A stretch of 64,000 nucleotides of DNA from Halobacterium litoreum (GCF_021233415.1 NZ_CP089466.1:2108001-2172000); one strand, 5' to 3'. Positions 49,386 to 58,659 are shown, counted from the first letter of the stretch. Numbers and translations: made by a program. Notes: generated by a model not told the origin, from the letters alone.

Positions 49386-50288
49386 ATGGTTCGGAACGTC
49401 GCCGCCGAGATGGCGGAACTAGAACCCGAGGACTTCCACCTGCTCTCGGGCGTCGAACACGGGATGCGGTTCTCGAAGTGGGTGAACCGCGAGAAACTCC
49501 CGGAGTTCTCGCGGCTCACCGCCGAGGAGGTGGACTACCGCCTCGACCGAATGCTCGACCGGGAGTTCCTCGAACGCAAGACCATCCAGTACGAGGGCGT
49601 CCAGCTCACATTCGCGGGGTACGACGCGCTCGCGCTCAAGGCGTTCGCGGAGCGAGACACGGTCGAAGGGTTCGGCGCGCCACTCGGCGTGGGGAAAGAG
49701 AGCGACGTGTACGAGGTGCAGTCGTTCCGGCCGATGGCACTGAAGTTCCACCGCGAGGGGTACACCCAGTTCCGTGAGGTCCACCGCGGCCGGGACTACA
49801 CGAGCGACAAGGAACACACGTCCTGGCAGTACACCGCGCGGAAGGCCGCCGAGCGCGAGTACGAGGCCTTGGAGACGCTGTACCCAGAGGTGAACGTGCC
49901 GCGGCCGGTCGACCAGAACCGCCACGCCATCGTGATGGAGAAGGTCGACGGGACGGAGCTCTCGAAGGCGAAACTCGACCCCGCACAGGCCAGTGGCGTC
50001 CTCGATTTGATTCTCCGGGAGGTCGCGGCGGCCTACCGCGAGGGGTTCGTCCACGCGGACGTCAGCGAGTACAACGTGTTCGTGAACGAGGACGGCGTCG
50101 TCGTCTTCGACTGGCCGCAGGCGACGCCGACCGACCACGAGAACGCCCGGGACCTCCTCGACCGCGACGTGGAGAACATCGTCGATTACTTCCGGCGAAA
50201 GTACCCCGGCGACGTTCCCGACGTCGACGAACGGGCAGTCGCCGACGCCGTCGCGAACGACGAGTTCGCCACCGTCACGGACTACTGA
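49386..50288 (+). CDS. rio2: RIO2-type serine/threonine kinase
   Basis: The 300-residue atypical kinase works in late maturation of the small ribosomal subunit. An N-terminal winged helix (about 1-85, MVRNVAAEMAELEPEDFHLL) is diagnostic for RIO2. The nucleotide loop is GVGKESDVYEV, the Lys is in MALKFHREG, the catalytic Asp in VHADVSEYNVFV and the metal Asp in FDWPQATPTDH. The start MVRNVA is the normal family start. Confidence 0.96.
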   Translation: MVRNVAAEMAELEPEDFHLLSGVEHGMRFSKWVNREKLPEFSRLTAEEVDYRLDRMLDREFLERKTIQYEGVQLTFAGYDALALKAFAERDTVEGFGAPLGVGKESDVYEVQSFRPMALKFHREGYTQFREVHRGRDYTSDKEHTSWQYTARKAAEREYEALETLYPEVNVPRPVDQNRHAIVMEKVDGTELSKAKLDPAQASGVLDLILREVAAAYREGFVHADVSEYNVFVNEDGVVVFDWPQATPTDHENARDLLDRDVENIVDYFRRKYPGDVPDVDERAVADAVANDEFATVTDY

Positions 50289-50471
50289 CGCTGTTTCTCG
50301 CAGTTTTCTGTGTGCGGGCGCGAGTGCTCGAACACCGCGATGAATTACATTACGCGATATAGAATCGGTGGCCAGCGGTGGCTCGTCGCGATACCGGGCG
50401 GACGGCGACACCGGCCGAGACGTATCAAATCACCTGAAAGAGCGGTGCTGTGGGTCCGAATCGACCCCCGG

Positions 50472-50481
50472 CTATTTATAC
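50472..50481 (+). promoter_or_regulatory. TATA box of the surface-protein gene
   Basis: CTATTTATAC lies 43 bases before ATG 50524 and is the only clear AT-rich box in the GC-rich 50289-50523 interval. It would give a leader of about 15-20 nt. Confidence 0.5.
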
Positions 50482-50523
50482 GGGCGCGCCGGAAACGTCG
50501 GGTGAACGTACGTTCGTCGCGCC

Positions 50524-52203
50524 ATGACACGCACCGCCACCGTCGTCGCACTCGTCGTCCTCGTCGTCGCGTCGCTCGCCGCCGGACCCGCTGTTGCTGC
50601 GACTGCACAGCCGGACTCCGCGTCGTTCGGCGACAACTACGTCGTCGTCACGCGCGGCGACACCACCGAGATTACGGTGAGCCACTCCGGGCCCGCGAAC
50701 CTCACCATCGGCAGTCAGGAGACCGGCTTCGAGGTCCGCGTCCCGCTCGGCGGGTCGGGGACGGACACCATCGAGTTTGACACGTACGAGACGACGGCCC
50801 CGAACCCGAGCGGGTTCCTGTCGACGAACGGCGAACTGCTGACCCGGCCCCTCGACGAGTCCATCGAAGCCGGCCAGTACGACCTCCGGGTGACGATGGA
50901 CGGCGACACGCAGGCTGTCGGCAACCTCGAGGTCGAACCGCGCGAAGACACCACGAGTCGGCCCGGCGTCGCGCCGGACGAACTCGACTTCGAGGAGTCG
51001 AACCCGAGTAACCTCGCGGCGAGCGTGACCGAGCGCGGCGAGGTGGCGCGCGGCGACTACGCCGCGTTCGTGGTGAACGAGAGTGGACTGGAGTGGGCGC
51101 TCGACGGGTCCTCGACGGACGCGACGATGGACTCGGCGCTCACCACCGAGGTCACCGAACTCGACCCCGAGCCGAACACGGTGCCGGACACGTTCGAAGT
51201 GGACTACGTCGTCTCGCAGGTCGAGGAACGCGACCGGTTCGTATTGTTCTGGGACACCAGCGACGTGGCGGTCCACGGCGAGTCGAACAACACGTACGAA
51301 CTGCGCGTGACGATGACCGAGCAGAGCGAACTCGTCTCCGAGGACCAGACGCTCGTCGAAGAGCGCGTCCGGGTCGTGGAGCCGGTGGTGGCGCTGACGG
51401 CACAGCCGTCGTTCACGCTGGCGCCGTGGGACGACGGCGAGATGCGCGTGCGCGGGGAGACGAACCTCGCGCCGAGTTCCTCGCTGGACGTGCGCGCGCT
51501 CCAGCAGTCGCCGAGCGCGCTGCTGTGGCGGCACGTCGTCGACGTCTCCGCGGACGGCACGTTCTCGGCGTCGTTCGACTTCACGGAGGCGAGCGAGCCG
51601 AACGACTTCCCGCTGTGGGTGCTCGACTACCGCGACGAGAGCGAGCAGACCGTCGAACTCACGGTCGCGGACGGCGGCCTGTCGTTCGCCGACCAGCAAG
51701 TCGAGGAGGGGAGCGTCGAGGTGACGAACGTCTCGCTGTCCCACGGCGGGTTCGTTCGGCTGTCGGCGAACGACACGACACTCGGCGTGTCGCCGTCGCT
51801 GAGCGCGGGCGACCACGGGACGGTGAGCGTGCCGCTGGTCACTGCGTTGAACGAGACGCGGACGCTGAACGCGACGGCGTACGCGGACGCGAATCGGAAC
51901 GGGCGACTGGACGACGCGGACGTGCCGTACAACGTCTCGGGGTCGGTGATTCGGGACAGCGCGGCGATAGCGCCGGCGCCGAACGAGTCGGTCGGCAACG
52001 AGACGACCACGAACCGGACGACGACGCCGAACGAGACGACGCGGACGCCGACCGGAACGACGCTGCAGGTGGACGAAGCGGCGCCGTTGACGCGGGCGCC
52101 CGAGCAGTCCGGCGGCGGGTCGTCGGGCGGCGCCGTGCCGTTGTCGCCGCTCGCGGTGCTCGTCGCGCTCGCGGCGGGGGCGTCGCTGGCGTGGCGCCGC
52201 TGA
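50524..52203 (+). CDS. Secreted, membrane-anchored surface protein (BGTF/DUF7827-like domain)
   Basis: The 559-residue protein has a Sec-type signal (VVALVVLVVASLAAGPAVAA, about 7-26), beta-rich repeats typical of haloarchaeal surface proteins (VVVTRGDTTEITVSHSG near the start and YAAFVVNESGLEWALDG in the middle), a Thr/Asn-rich linker with NET/NRT glycosylation sites (about 485-520), and a final helix (PLSPLAVLVALAAGASLAW) with two arginines as stop anchor. No PGF-CTERM motif is seen, so it is probably a plain membrane anchor. Function outside the cell is not known. Confidence 0.82.
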   Translation: MTRTATVVALVVLVVASLAAGPAVAATAQPDSASFGDNYVVVTRGDTTEITVSHSGPANLTIGSQETGFEVRVPLGGSGTDTIEFDTYETTAPNPSGFLSTNGELLTRPLDESIEAGQYDLRVTMDGDTQAVGNLEVEPREDTTSRPGVAPDELDFEESNPSNLAASVTERGEVARGDYAAFVVNESGLEWALDGSSTDATMDSALTTEVTELDPEPNTVPDTFEVDYVVSQVEERDRFVLFWDTSDVAVHGESNNTYELRVTMTEQSELVSEDQTLVEERVRVVEPVVALTAQPSFTLAPWDDGEMRVRGETNLAPSSSLDVRALQQSPSALLWRHVVDVSADGTFSASFDFTEASEPNDFPLWVLDYRDESEQTVELTVADGGLSFADQQVEEGSVEVTNVSLSHGGFVRLSANDTTLGVSPSLSAGDHGTVSVPLVTALNETRTLNATAYADANRNGRLDDADVPYNVSGSVIRDSAAIAPAPNESVGNETTTNRTTTPNETTRTPTGTTLQVDEAAPLTRAPEQSGGGSSGGAVPLSPLAVLVALAAGASLAWRR

Positions 52204-52257
52204 CCCCGACCGTTTATAGGGGGCCGGGGTACTGATTAGGGTAGTAATCTGGACTGC

Positions 52258-52299
52258 ATGACGGGACCAACAACGCGGCCGGCCGGGGGGTGTCGGTGA
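52258..52299 (+). CDS. Possible 13-codon leader ORF coupled by TGATG to the Mrr-like gene
   Basis: ATG 52258 opens MTGPTTRPAGGCR and ends with TGA at 52297-52299, sharing its last A with ATG 52299 of the following gene. It lies after a TATA-like TTTATAGG (52213-52220) at suitable spacing for a leaderless start. Coupling by termination-reinitiation is likely if it is translated. No family is recognised. Confidence 0.35.
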   Translation: MTGPTTRPAGGCR

Positions 52300-53294
52300 T
52301 GTTCGAGGACATGAGCGAGTCCGCGTTCCCGGAGTTCCTCGCGGCGTTCTGGGGAGAGAAGGGGTGGGACGCGTCGGTCACCGAGAACGACGACGGCACC
52401 TATCTCGTCGCCGGCGACAAGGAAAACGGGAACCGCGGCCTCATCGGCGTGCGGCCGAGCGGCGACACCGAAATCGGCGCGTCGGAGGTCGAGGACTTCG
52501 CGGCGTTCTGCGACAAGAAGGGCGTCGACGTGCGCGTGATGGCGACCCGCGGCCGGTTCACCACCGGCGCGCGGAGCGCGGCTGACGCGGGCGACGTCCA
52601 CTTGCTCGACCCGAACGAGTTGGCGTCGTCGGTGCGCGAGGAGGGCGCCGAAGGCCTCGTCGAGGAGTACGCCGGCGGCGGCGGTGGTGGCGGGTCGCTG
52701 TTCGGCGGGCTGCCGGGGCTCCCGATACCGGTGCCGTCGGGGGTGCCGAGCGGGATTCCGGTGGTGCCGCTGGTGGCGGCGGCGCTCGTCGTCGCGGCGG
52801 CGGTGTTCGCGGGACCGACGCTGCTCGGGTTCGTGCCGTTCGTCGGTGGCGGCGGCGGTGGCGGCGACGTCGGCCCGCCGGTGACGGCGATGTCGCTCGT
52901 CGACGCGAACGAGAGTGCGGGGAACGTGACGACGGTGCGGTGGGACGTCCGCGTCCAGGACAGCGTGAGCGGCGGGAACTACACGGCGCCCGCGGGCGAG
53001 ACGTTCGTGGTGGTGCAGACGAACGTGACGGCGTCCGGGTCGCCGGCGACGCTGAGGCCGGAGCAGTTCGTGTTGGCGGTGAACGGGACGAACCAGCCGG
53101 TTCGTGAGTTCTCGAACGCGAGTCGTTCGTTCCGGAGCACGCAGTTGCCGGTTCGGGTGTCGCCGGGGCAGTCGTCGCGGGCGGTGCTGGTGTTCACGGC
53201 GCCCGAGGGCTTCGACGGCGCGACGCTCGTGGAGACGTACGACGGGCCGGGCGTGCAGTTCGTGCGCACCGACCTCGCGTTCGACGTGGAGTAG
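52299..53294 (+). CDS. Membrane-anchored protein with Mrr-like N-terminal and DUF4352-like C-terminal domain
   Basis: The 331-residue protein starts with an Mrr/PD-(D/E)XK-like domain: FPEFLAAFWGEKGWDASVTE, GLIGVRPSG, VEDFAAFCDKKGVDVRVMAT and the end VHLLDPNELA (about 10-110). The catalytic D-ExK is degenerate (GVRPSG in place of QAKxY), so cleavage is doubtful. A run of seven glycines leads into a hydrophobic helix (about 155-185), a second run of seven glycines follows, and an outer beta domain (about 200-331, DUF4352-like) ends the protein. GTG 52290 is an alternative start. Confidence 0.72.
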   Translation: MFEDMSESAFPEFLAAFWGEKGWDASVTENDDGTYLVAGDKENGNRGLIGVRPSGDTEIGASEVEDFAAFCDKKGVDVRVMATRGRFTTGARSAADAGDVHLLDPNELASSVREEGAEGLVEEYAGGGGGGGSLFGGLPGLPIPVPSGVPSGIPVVPLVAAALVVAAAVFAGPTLLGFVPFVGGGGGGGDVGPPVTAMSLVDANESAGNVTTVRWDVRVQDSVSGGNYTAPAGETFVVVQTNVTASGSPATLRPEQFVLAVNGTNQPVREFSNASRSFRSTQLPVRVSPGQSSRAVLVFTAPEGFDGATLVETYDGPGVQFVRTDLAFDVE

Positions 53295-53390
53295 GTTTCG
53301 AAGTTCTTAACCCCCCGCGGAGAGAATTCCGGGTAACTCGCTGGCGAGCGGGCTCCAGCGGGCTCCTGACGACAGTCGGGACGGGATGTG

Positions 53391-53410
53391 ATTCTCGGGC
53401 GACCGAGAAT
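53391..53410. promoter_or_regulatory. Perfect inverted repeat before rpl15e
   Basis: ATTCTCGG (53391-53398) and CCGAGAAT (53403-53410) flank GCGA, 31 bases before the L15e ATG. This is where the TATA box and TFB site should be, so the element may be an operator; an RNA hairpin would need a transcript starting further up. Confidence 0.45.
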
Positions 53411-53440
53411 TGAACCACGCAAGCGCCCGCGGACAAACAC

Positions 53441-54031
53441 ATGGCACGAAGCTTCTACTCCCACATCAAGGAAGCCTGGCGGGACCCGGACGACGGGAAA
53501 CTCGCCGAGCTCCAGTGGCAGCGCAAGCAGGACTGGCGAAAGCAGGGCGCCATCGAGCGCATCGACCACCCGACGCGCCTGGACAAGGCCCGCGAACTCG
53601 GTTACAAGGCCAAGCAGGGCGTCGTCGTGGCGCGCGTCAGCGTGCGGAAGGGCACCGCCCGGAAGTCCCGGTTCAAGGCGGGCCGCCGCACGAAGCGACA
53701 GGGCGTCAACCGCATCGGTCGCGCGAAGAACCTCCAGCGCATCTCGGAGGAGCGCGCGTCCCGGAAGTACGTGAACCTCCGCGTGCTGAACTCCTACTGG
53801 GTCGGTGAGGACGGCTCCCAGAAGTGGTTCGAAGTCATCATGCTGGACCCGGAGCACGGCGCCATCCAGAACGACGACGAACTGAACTGGATCTGCGACG
53901 ACTCCCAGACGAACCGCGCGTTCCGCGGGAAGACGAGCGCTGGCCAGCGCTCCCGCGGCCTGCAGAACCGAGGGACCGGTTCCGAGAAGGTCCGCCCGTC
54001 CACGAACGCGGGCAAGCGCCGCAAGTCGTAG
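53441..54031 (+). CDS. rpl15e: 50S ribosomal protein L15e
   Basis: The 196-residue large-subunit protein matches archaeal/eukaryotic eL15: MARSFYSHIKEAWRDPDDGK, IERIDHPTRLDKARELGYKA, VVVARVSVRKG, RRTKRQGVNRI and the C-terminal GLQNRGTGSEKVRPSTNAGKRRKS (each in part). It is basic for a haloarchaeal protein, as expected for rRNA binding. The gene is a single unit, ended by a pyrimidine-rich tract. Confidence 0.97.
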   Translation: MARSFYSHIKEAWRDPDDGKLAELQWQRKQDWRKQGAIERIDHPTRLDKARELGYKAKQGVVVARVSVRKGTARKSRFKAGRRTKRQGVNRIGRAKNLQRISEERASRKYVNLRVLNSYWVGEDGSQKWFEVIMLDPEHGAIQNDDELNWICDDSQTNRAFRGKTSAGQRSRGLQNRGTGSEKVRPSTNAGKRRKS

Positions 54032-54038
54032 CGACCCC

Positions 54039-54065
54039 GTTCTCTCCGTTCTCTCCGTTTTCTCC
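54039..54065 (+). terminator. Pyrimidine-rich 9-nt tandem repeat after rpl15e
   Basis: GTTCTCTCC is repeated twice and followed by GTTTTCTCC, starting eight bases after the L15e stop. T-rich and pyrimidine-rich runs are archaeal termination signals, so this is the probable end of the rpl15e mRNA. Confidence 0.45.
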
Positions 54066-54120
54066 GCCGCGTAGCGTTTGCGCCGCCGTTCTCTAGAATA
54101 GCATTAATTTCCCTGATAGA

Positions 54121-54126
54121 TTTAAG
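54121..54126 (+). promoter_or_regulatory. TATA-like box of the ferredoxin-fix operon
   Basis: TTTAAG, within the AT-rich GATAGATTTAAG, lies 31-36 bases upstream of ATG 54157. A further AT-rich stretch (TAGAATAGCATTAATTTCC) is about 20 bases higher and may bind TFB or a regulator. Confidence 0.45.
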
Positions 54127-54144
54127 TGCGTGTGGACTGCGTGA

Positions 54145-54486
<342 letters not shown>

Positions 54487-54487
54487 G

Positions 54488-55342
54488 ATGCGCACTGTCA
54501 CGCTGACGAAGGGCGTGCCGGACTTCCGCGAGGGACAGGTGTCCTTCGACGAGGACGGCCACCTCGAACGCGGCGACACGCCCACAGTCATGAACCCGAA
54601 CGACGAACCGGCGCTGCGCGCGGCGCTCCAGACGAAGATTCGACGCGGCGGCACCGCGAGCGTGATGAGCATGGGGCCGCCGGGGTACGGCGACGTGCTC
54701 CGGGAGGCGATGGAGTCTGTCTACGCCGACGACCTCTACCTGCTGTCGGACCGCGAGTTGGCGGCGTCGGACACGTGGGCGACCGCCATCACGCTCGCGA
54801 CGGGGATTCAACATTTGGACGAGACGCCGGACATCGTGTTCGCGGGGTTCAAGACCGCGGACGGGGAGACGGGTCACACCGGCCCGCAGACGGCGTGGTG
54901 TCTGGACTGGCCGATGGTGACACACGTCGTCGCGCTGGACGTCGACGAGGACGCGGGCCGCCTGCGCGCGAAGCGCCTCGTGGAGGGCGACGTAGACGAA
55001 ATCGAGACGGTGGAGGCGCCGCTCCCCGCGTTCGTCGTCACCGACCCCGAGTTCGAACCCTCGTACCGGAAGGCCGCCCACCGCCTCCAGCACAAGGACT
55101 TGCGCGAGGAAACGGTCGAGCGTGCCGTCGACCACGAGGACCACATGACGGTCTGGGACCACGAGGACCTGAACCTCGACCCGGACTTCATCGGGCTGGA
55201 CGGGTCGCCGACCATCGTGTCCGGCGTCGACCCGATTCCGAAGGCGCCCGCGGAGCGCGACGCGACGATGATTTCGCCGGGCGACGCCGACGGGATGGGC
55301 GAACTGGTCGACGAGATGGCGCGGTTCGCGGGGGGTGACTGA
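54488..55342 (+). CDS. fixA: Electron transfer flavoprotein beta subunit, FixA type
   Basis: The 284-residue EtfB-family protein binds the small cofactor pocket of the heterodimer. Signatures are LTKGVPDF at the N-terminus, MNPNDEPALRAAL (about 35-47) and AGFKTADGETGHTGPQTAWCLDWP (about 119-142, in part) that form the flavin/AMP-binding site. It is one base after the ferredoxin gene and one base before fixB. With FixB and FixC it should move electrons from NADH or another donor to quinone, possibly by bifurcation as in bacterial FixABCX. Confidence 0.93.
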   Translation: MRTVTLTKGVPDFREGQVSFDEDGHLERGDTPTVMNPNDEPALRAALQTKIRRGGTASVMSMGPPGYGDVLREAMESVYADDLYLLSDRELAASDTWATAITLATGIQHLDETPDIVFAGFKTADGETGHTGPQTAWCLDWPMVTHVVALDVDEDAGRLRAKRLVEGDVDEIETVEAPLPAFVVTDPEFEPSYRKAAHRLQHKDLREETVERAVDHEDHMTVWDHEDLNLDPDFIGLDGSPTIVSGVDPIPKAPAERDATMISPGDADGMGELVDEMARFAGGD

Positions 55343-55343
55343 G

Positions 55344-57002
55344 ATGGCACTCGACCCCAGCGAGTACGACATCTCGGAACTCGGCCCCGCGATTCAGGAG
55401 GTCGAGGACGTCGAGGAACTCGAAGCGATTCTGGAGGCCGAGAAGGCCGGCAAAGACAGAGTCGGCGCGAAGAAACTCGTCGAGTCCCGCATCGAGAAGT
55501 TCACCGAGGACGAGGACGACGGCGAGGAACTCGACCCGACCGAGATGAGTCCGGCGGACCTCGCGAACGCGCTGCAGTCCATCGACAGCGAGGACGAACT
55601 GGAGGCGATTCTCGACCGCGAGGAAGCGGGCGAGGACCGCGACAACGTCAAGCGCCTCGTGAACAAGCGATTGGACTCGATTCGCGGGAGCGACGAGGGA
55701 GACGGCGAGGTCGTGGACCGCACGCCGCCCGAGGAGAAGTACCCCGAGTTGGACCACCCGACGGCGGACAAGCAGTACGTCGAACCGCTTGAGGGCGGCG
55801 CCTACGAGGACATGTGGGTGTTCTGCGAGACGAAAGACGGCGCCCTGCTGGACGTCTCCCGTGAGATGCTCGGGAAGGCGCGTCGGCTGATGGACGGCTA
55901 CAACGAGGAGTACAGCCAAGACGAGCGCGTCGTCGGCGTGCTGCTCGGCGACGACACCGAGTCGCTGACCGACGAGGTCGTCGCGCTCGGCGCGGACGTG
56001 GTCGTCCACCAGCAGGACCCCGAACTGGAGCGGTTCCGGCACAAGCCGTACACCGAGTTGTTCTCGGCGATGGCGAGAGCCGGCGGGGAACTGGACGAGG
56101 AGCCCGACGCCGGGGATTCGTCGTGGCGCGAGTACGACGAACCGCGGTACGTGCTCTTCCCGGCGACGAACAACGGCCGGGACCTGTCGGCGCAGGTGCA
56201 GGGCGAACTCGACTCCGGGCTGGCGTCGGACTGCTCGGGGCTGTACATCGACGACACCGTCATCTCGAACCCCGCGAAGACGGGCCGCGAGGGCGAGAAA
56301 AAGGAGTTCGAGCGCGTGCTCCACATGAAACGCCCGGACTTCTCGGGGTTCGAGTACTCCACCATCCTCTGTCTGGACAACCCGACGCGGGAGTTCCACC
56401 CGCAGGGCGCGTCCGTGATTCCGGGGAGTTTCGACGCCCCGGAACCCGACCCGGAGCGCGAGGGCGAAGTGTACGAGTACGACTTCGCGTTGCCCGAGGC
56501 GTGGTTCCGCGTCGAAGTCACCGACTACGACGACCTCGACGCGGGCGTCGACCTGACGGGCCACGACGTGGTCGTGGCGCTCGGCCGGGGCATCGGCGAC
56601 GACCCCACCGAGGGGATGGAACTCGGCCTCGAGTTGGCGGACGCGTTCGAGGACGCCGCCCTCGGCATCACCCGGGGCATCGTCACGTCCTCCTACGACT
56701 TCGACGGGCACGTCGAGCAGTACGCGAAGGAGGAACGCCAAATCGGGGAGACCGGCCAGGTGGTCGAACCGAAGTTGTACGTCGCGGCGGGCGTCAGCGG
56801 CGCGGTCCAGCACAAGGTCGGGATGGACGAGTCCGACACCATCGTCGCCGTCAACACGGACCCCGACGCCGACATCAGGGACTTCTCGGACTACTTCGTG
56901 GAGGGCGACCTGTTCGAGGTGTTGCCCGCGCTGATCGACGCGCTGGAGGACGGGGAACTGGACGTCGAGGGACTCGCGGCCGGAGGTGCAACCGATGACT
57001 GA
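55344..57002 (+). CDS. fixB: Electron transfer flavoprotein alpha subunit, FixB type, with a duplicated N-terminal helical extension
   Basis: The 552-residue protein is much longer than bacterial FixB (about 310-360). Residues 1-53 and about 63-113 are two related helical modules with the shared pattern ELEAIL-x-x-E-x-AG-x-DR and a KLV/RLV end. The EtfA core follows from about 150. The FAD-binding C-terminal domain shows VVALGRGIGDDP, ITRGIVTSSYDFDG, TGQVVEPKLYVAAGVSGAVQHKVGM (in part) and VAVNTDPDADI. The extension is absent from classical proteins and may bind a partner. It overlaps fixC by 8 bp. Confidence 0.92.
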   Translation: MALDPSEYDISELGPAIQEVEDVEELEAILEAEKAGKDRVGAKKLVESRIEKFTEDEDDGEELDPTEMSPADLANALQSIDSEDELEAILDREEAGEDRDNVKRLVNKRLDSIRGSDEGDGEVVDRTPPEEKYPELDHPTADKQYVEPLEGGAYEDMWVFCETKDGALLDVSREMLGKARRLMDGYNEEYSQDERVVGVLLGDDTESLTDEVVALGADVVVHQQDPELERFRHKPYTELFSAMARAGGELDEEPDAGDSSWREYDEPRYVLFPATNNGRDLSAQVQGELDSGLASDCSGLYIDDTVISNPAKTGREGEKKEFERVLHMKRPDFSGFEYSTILCLDNPTREFHPQGASVIPGSFDAPEPDPEREGEVYEYDFALPEAWFRVEVTDYDDLDAGVDLTGHDVVVALGRGIGDDPTEGMELGLELADAFEDAALGITRGIVTSSYDFDGHVEQYAKEERQIGETGQVVEPKLYVAAGVSGAVQHKVGMDESDTIVAVNTDPDADIRDFSDYFVEGDLFEVLPALIDALEDGELDVEGLAAGGATDD

Positions 57003-58659
57003 CGACTACGAACACTACGAGGCGGTCGTGGTGGGCGCCGGGCCGGGCGGTGCGGCGGCGGCGGCGGCGCTCGCCGAGCACGGGGTAGAGACACTCGTCT
57101 TGGAGCGCGGCGTCGACGCCGGGGCGAAGAACGTCAGCGGCGGCCTGCTGTTCGCGGAGGAGTCGGCGCCGTACACGCTCGACGGTCTGTTCGACGGCTT
57201 CCGGGAGGGAGCCACCGAGCGCCCGGTGACGGAGTCGTACATCCACAACGTCGCGGGCGAGCAGGTCCACACCATCGACCTCGAAGGCGTCCACGAGGAC
57301 GGCACCGCGTGGTGCGATTCGGTGCTCCGTCGGGAGATGGACTCGTGGCTCGCCGAGCGCGTCCACGAGAAGACCCGGGAGACGGGCGGCGGCCTGCTGA
57401 CCGAAGTCCGCGTGAACGGCCTCCTGCGGGAGAACGGGGAGATTGTCGGCGTGACCTGCGACGAGCTCGACCCGATTCGGGCGGACGTCGTGATTGCCGC
57501 GGACGGCGTGAACTCCGAACTCGCGCGGGACGCCGGGCTGATGGACTGGGACGACCCCGAGGAGTGGTTCCAGGGCGTGAAGGCGGTCATCGACCTGCCG
57601 GAGGGCGCCGTCGAGGAGCGCTTCGACGTGCCCGCGGGCGAGGGCGCCTCCCACCTGTTCGCGGGCGATCTGTTCGACGGCGTCCGGGGCGGCGGGTTCC
57701 TCTACACGAACGACGACACGCTCTCCATCGGGACGGTGTTCCACCTCGACTCGCTCGAAGACGAGGGCGCCGAACCCCACGAACTCCTGAACGGCCTGCT
57801 CACGCACCCGCTGCTCGCGCAGTGGGTGGACGGCGAGGACGACGAGATAGAGTACTCGGCGAAACTGGTGCCGGACTCGAAGAAGGTCGCGCACCCGTCG
57901 CCACACGAGGACCGCCTCCTGCTGGTGGGCGACGCCGCCGGGCAGATGCAGGCCCAGGGCCCCATCATCAAGGGGATGAACCACGCCGTGTCGGCGGGCG
58001 GCCTCGCGGCGGAGGCGTTCGTGGAGGCGCGCGTCCGCGGGAACGCGACGGCGGGCGACCTCTACGAGCAGAAACTGCACGACGAGGGCGTGATGGACGA
58101 CCTGCGTCCGGCGCGCTACCGGGCGTCCCGCGGCGTCACGGAGAGCGACGCCGTGGAGTCGCTGACGAACGCCGTCGTCGAGTCGCCGCTGGGCCGAGTC
58201 GGCCTGCGCGCGCTCGACGGCACCGTCGAGCGGCTGTTCAATTCGTCGTTCGTGCTCGGGATGATTCCGGACACGAAGTCGTCGTACGTGACGATTCCGA
58301 CGGTGCTCGCGGAGGAACTCGGCGAGCGAATCGAGGGCGAGTCCGACGTGGAGCCGCCGAGTCTCGCCGACCGCATCGGCGACCTGACCTACGACACCGA
58401 CATCGGGAACCCCCACATCGAGGTGCGCGACGAGTCGTACGCGGCCTCCGGGGCGGCGGTGTCGGCGTGTCCGGTGAGCGCCGAGGACTTCGGCGGCGGC
58501 TGTTATCGCTCCGAGACCGTCGAGCGGGACGGCCGCGAGGAGCGCGTCGTGAGCCTCGACACCCAGCCCTGCGTGGAGTGCGGGACGTGTGCGGTGGTCG
58601 CGGACACGGACTGGGAGCACCCCCGGGGCGGGAAGGGCGTGGAGTTCGAGCAGGGATGA
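56995..58659 (+). CDS. fixC: FixC flavoprotein dehydrogenase fused to a FixX-type ferredoxin
   Basis: The 554-residue protein has an N-terminal FAD-binding fold (VVVGAGPGGAAAAAALAEHG, about 9-28), the ETF:quinone oxidoreductase-like catalytic part (about 29-420, including LLLVGDAAGQMQAQGPIIKG) and a C-terminal ferredoxin domain with SACPVSAEDFGGGCY and CVECGTC. The fusion replaces a separate FixX. It passes electrons from FixAB to membrane quinone, as in ETF:QO. It is coupled to fixB by overlap and to the next gene by ATGA. Confidence 0.93.
   Translation: MTDDYEHYEAVVVGAGPGGAAAAAALAEHGVETLVLERGVDAGAKNVSGGLLFAEESAPYTLDGLFDGFREGATERPVTESYIHNVAGEQVHTIDLEGVHEDGTAWCDSVLRREMDSWLAERVHEKTRETGGGLLTEVRVNGLLRENGEIVGVTCDELDPIRADVVIAADGVNSELARDAGLMDWDDPEEWFQGVKAVIDLPEGAVEERFDVPAGEGASHLFAGDLFDGVRGGGFLYTNDDTLSIGTVFHLDSLEDEGAEPHELLNGLLTHPLLAQWVDGEDDEIEYSAKLVPDSKKVAHPSPHEDRLLLVGDAAGQMQAQGPIIKGMNHAVSAGGLAAEAFVEARVRGNATAGDLYEQKLHDEGVMDDLRPARYRASRGVTESDAVESLTNAVVESPLGRVGLRALDGTVERLFNSSFVLGMIPDTKSSYVTIPTVLAEELGERIEGESDVEPPSLADRIGDLTYDTDIGNPHIEVRDESYAASGAAVSACPVSAEDFGGGCYRSETVERDGREERVVSLDTQPCVECGTCAVVADTDWEHPRGGKGVEFEQG

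Noticed and set aside
48486..50780. Further inteins in RIO2, FtsZ2, AspRS or the ABC ATPase
   Set aside because: All these proteins have normal family length and uninterrupted motifs; only Dcd contains an insertion.
52678..52866. Glycine runs as possible microsatellite or CRISPR-like repeats
   Set aside because: They code for Gly linkers in frame on both sides of a membrane helix; no spaced repeat is present.
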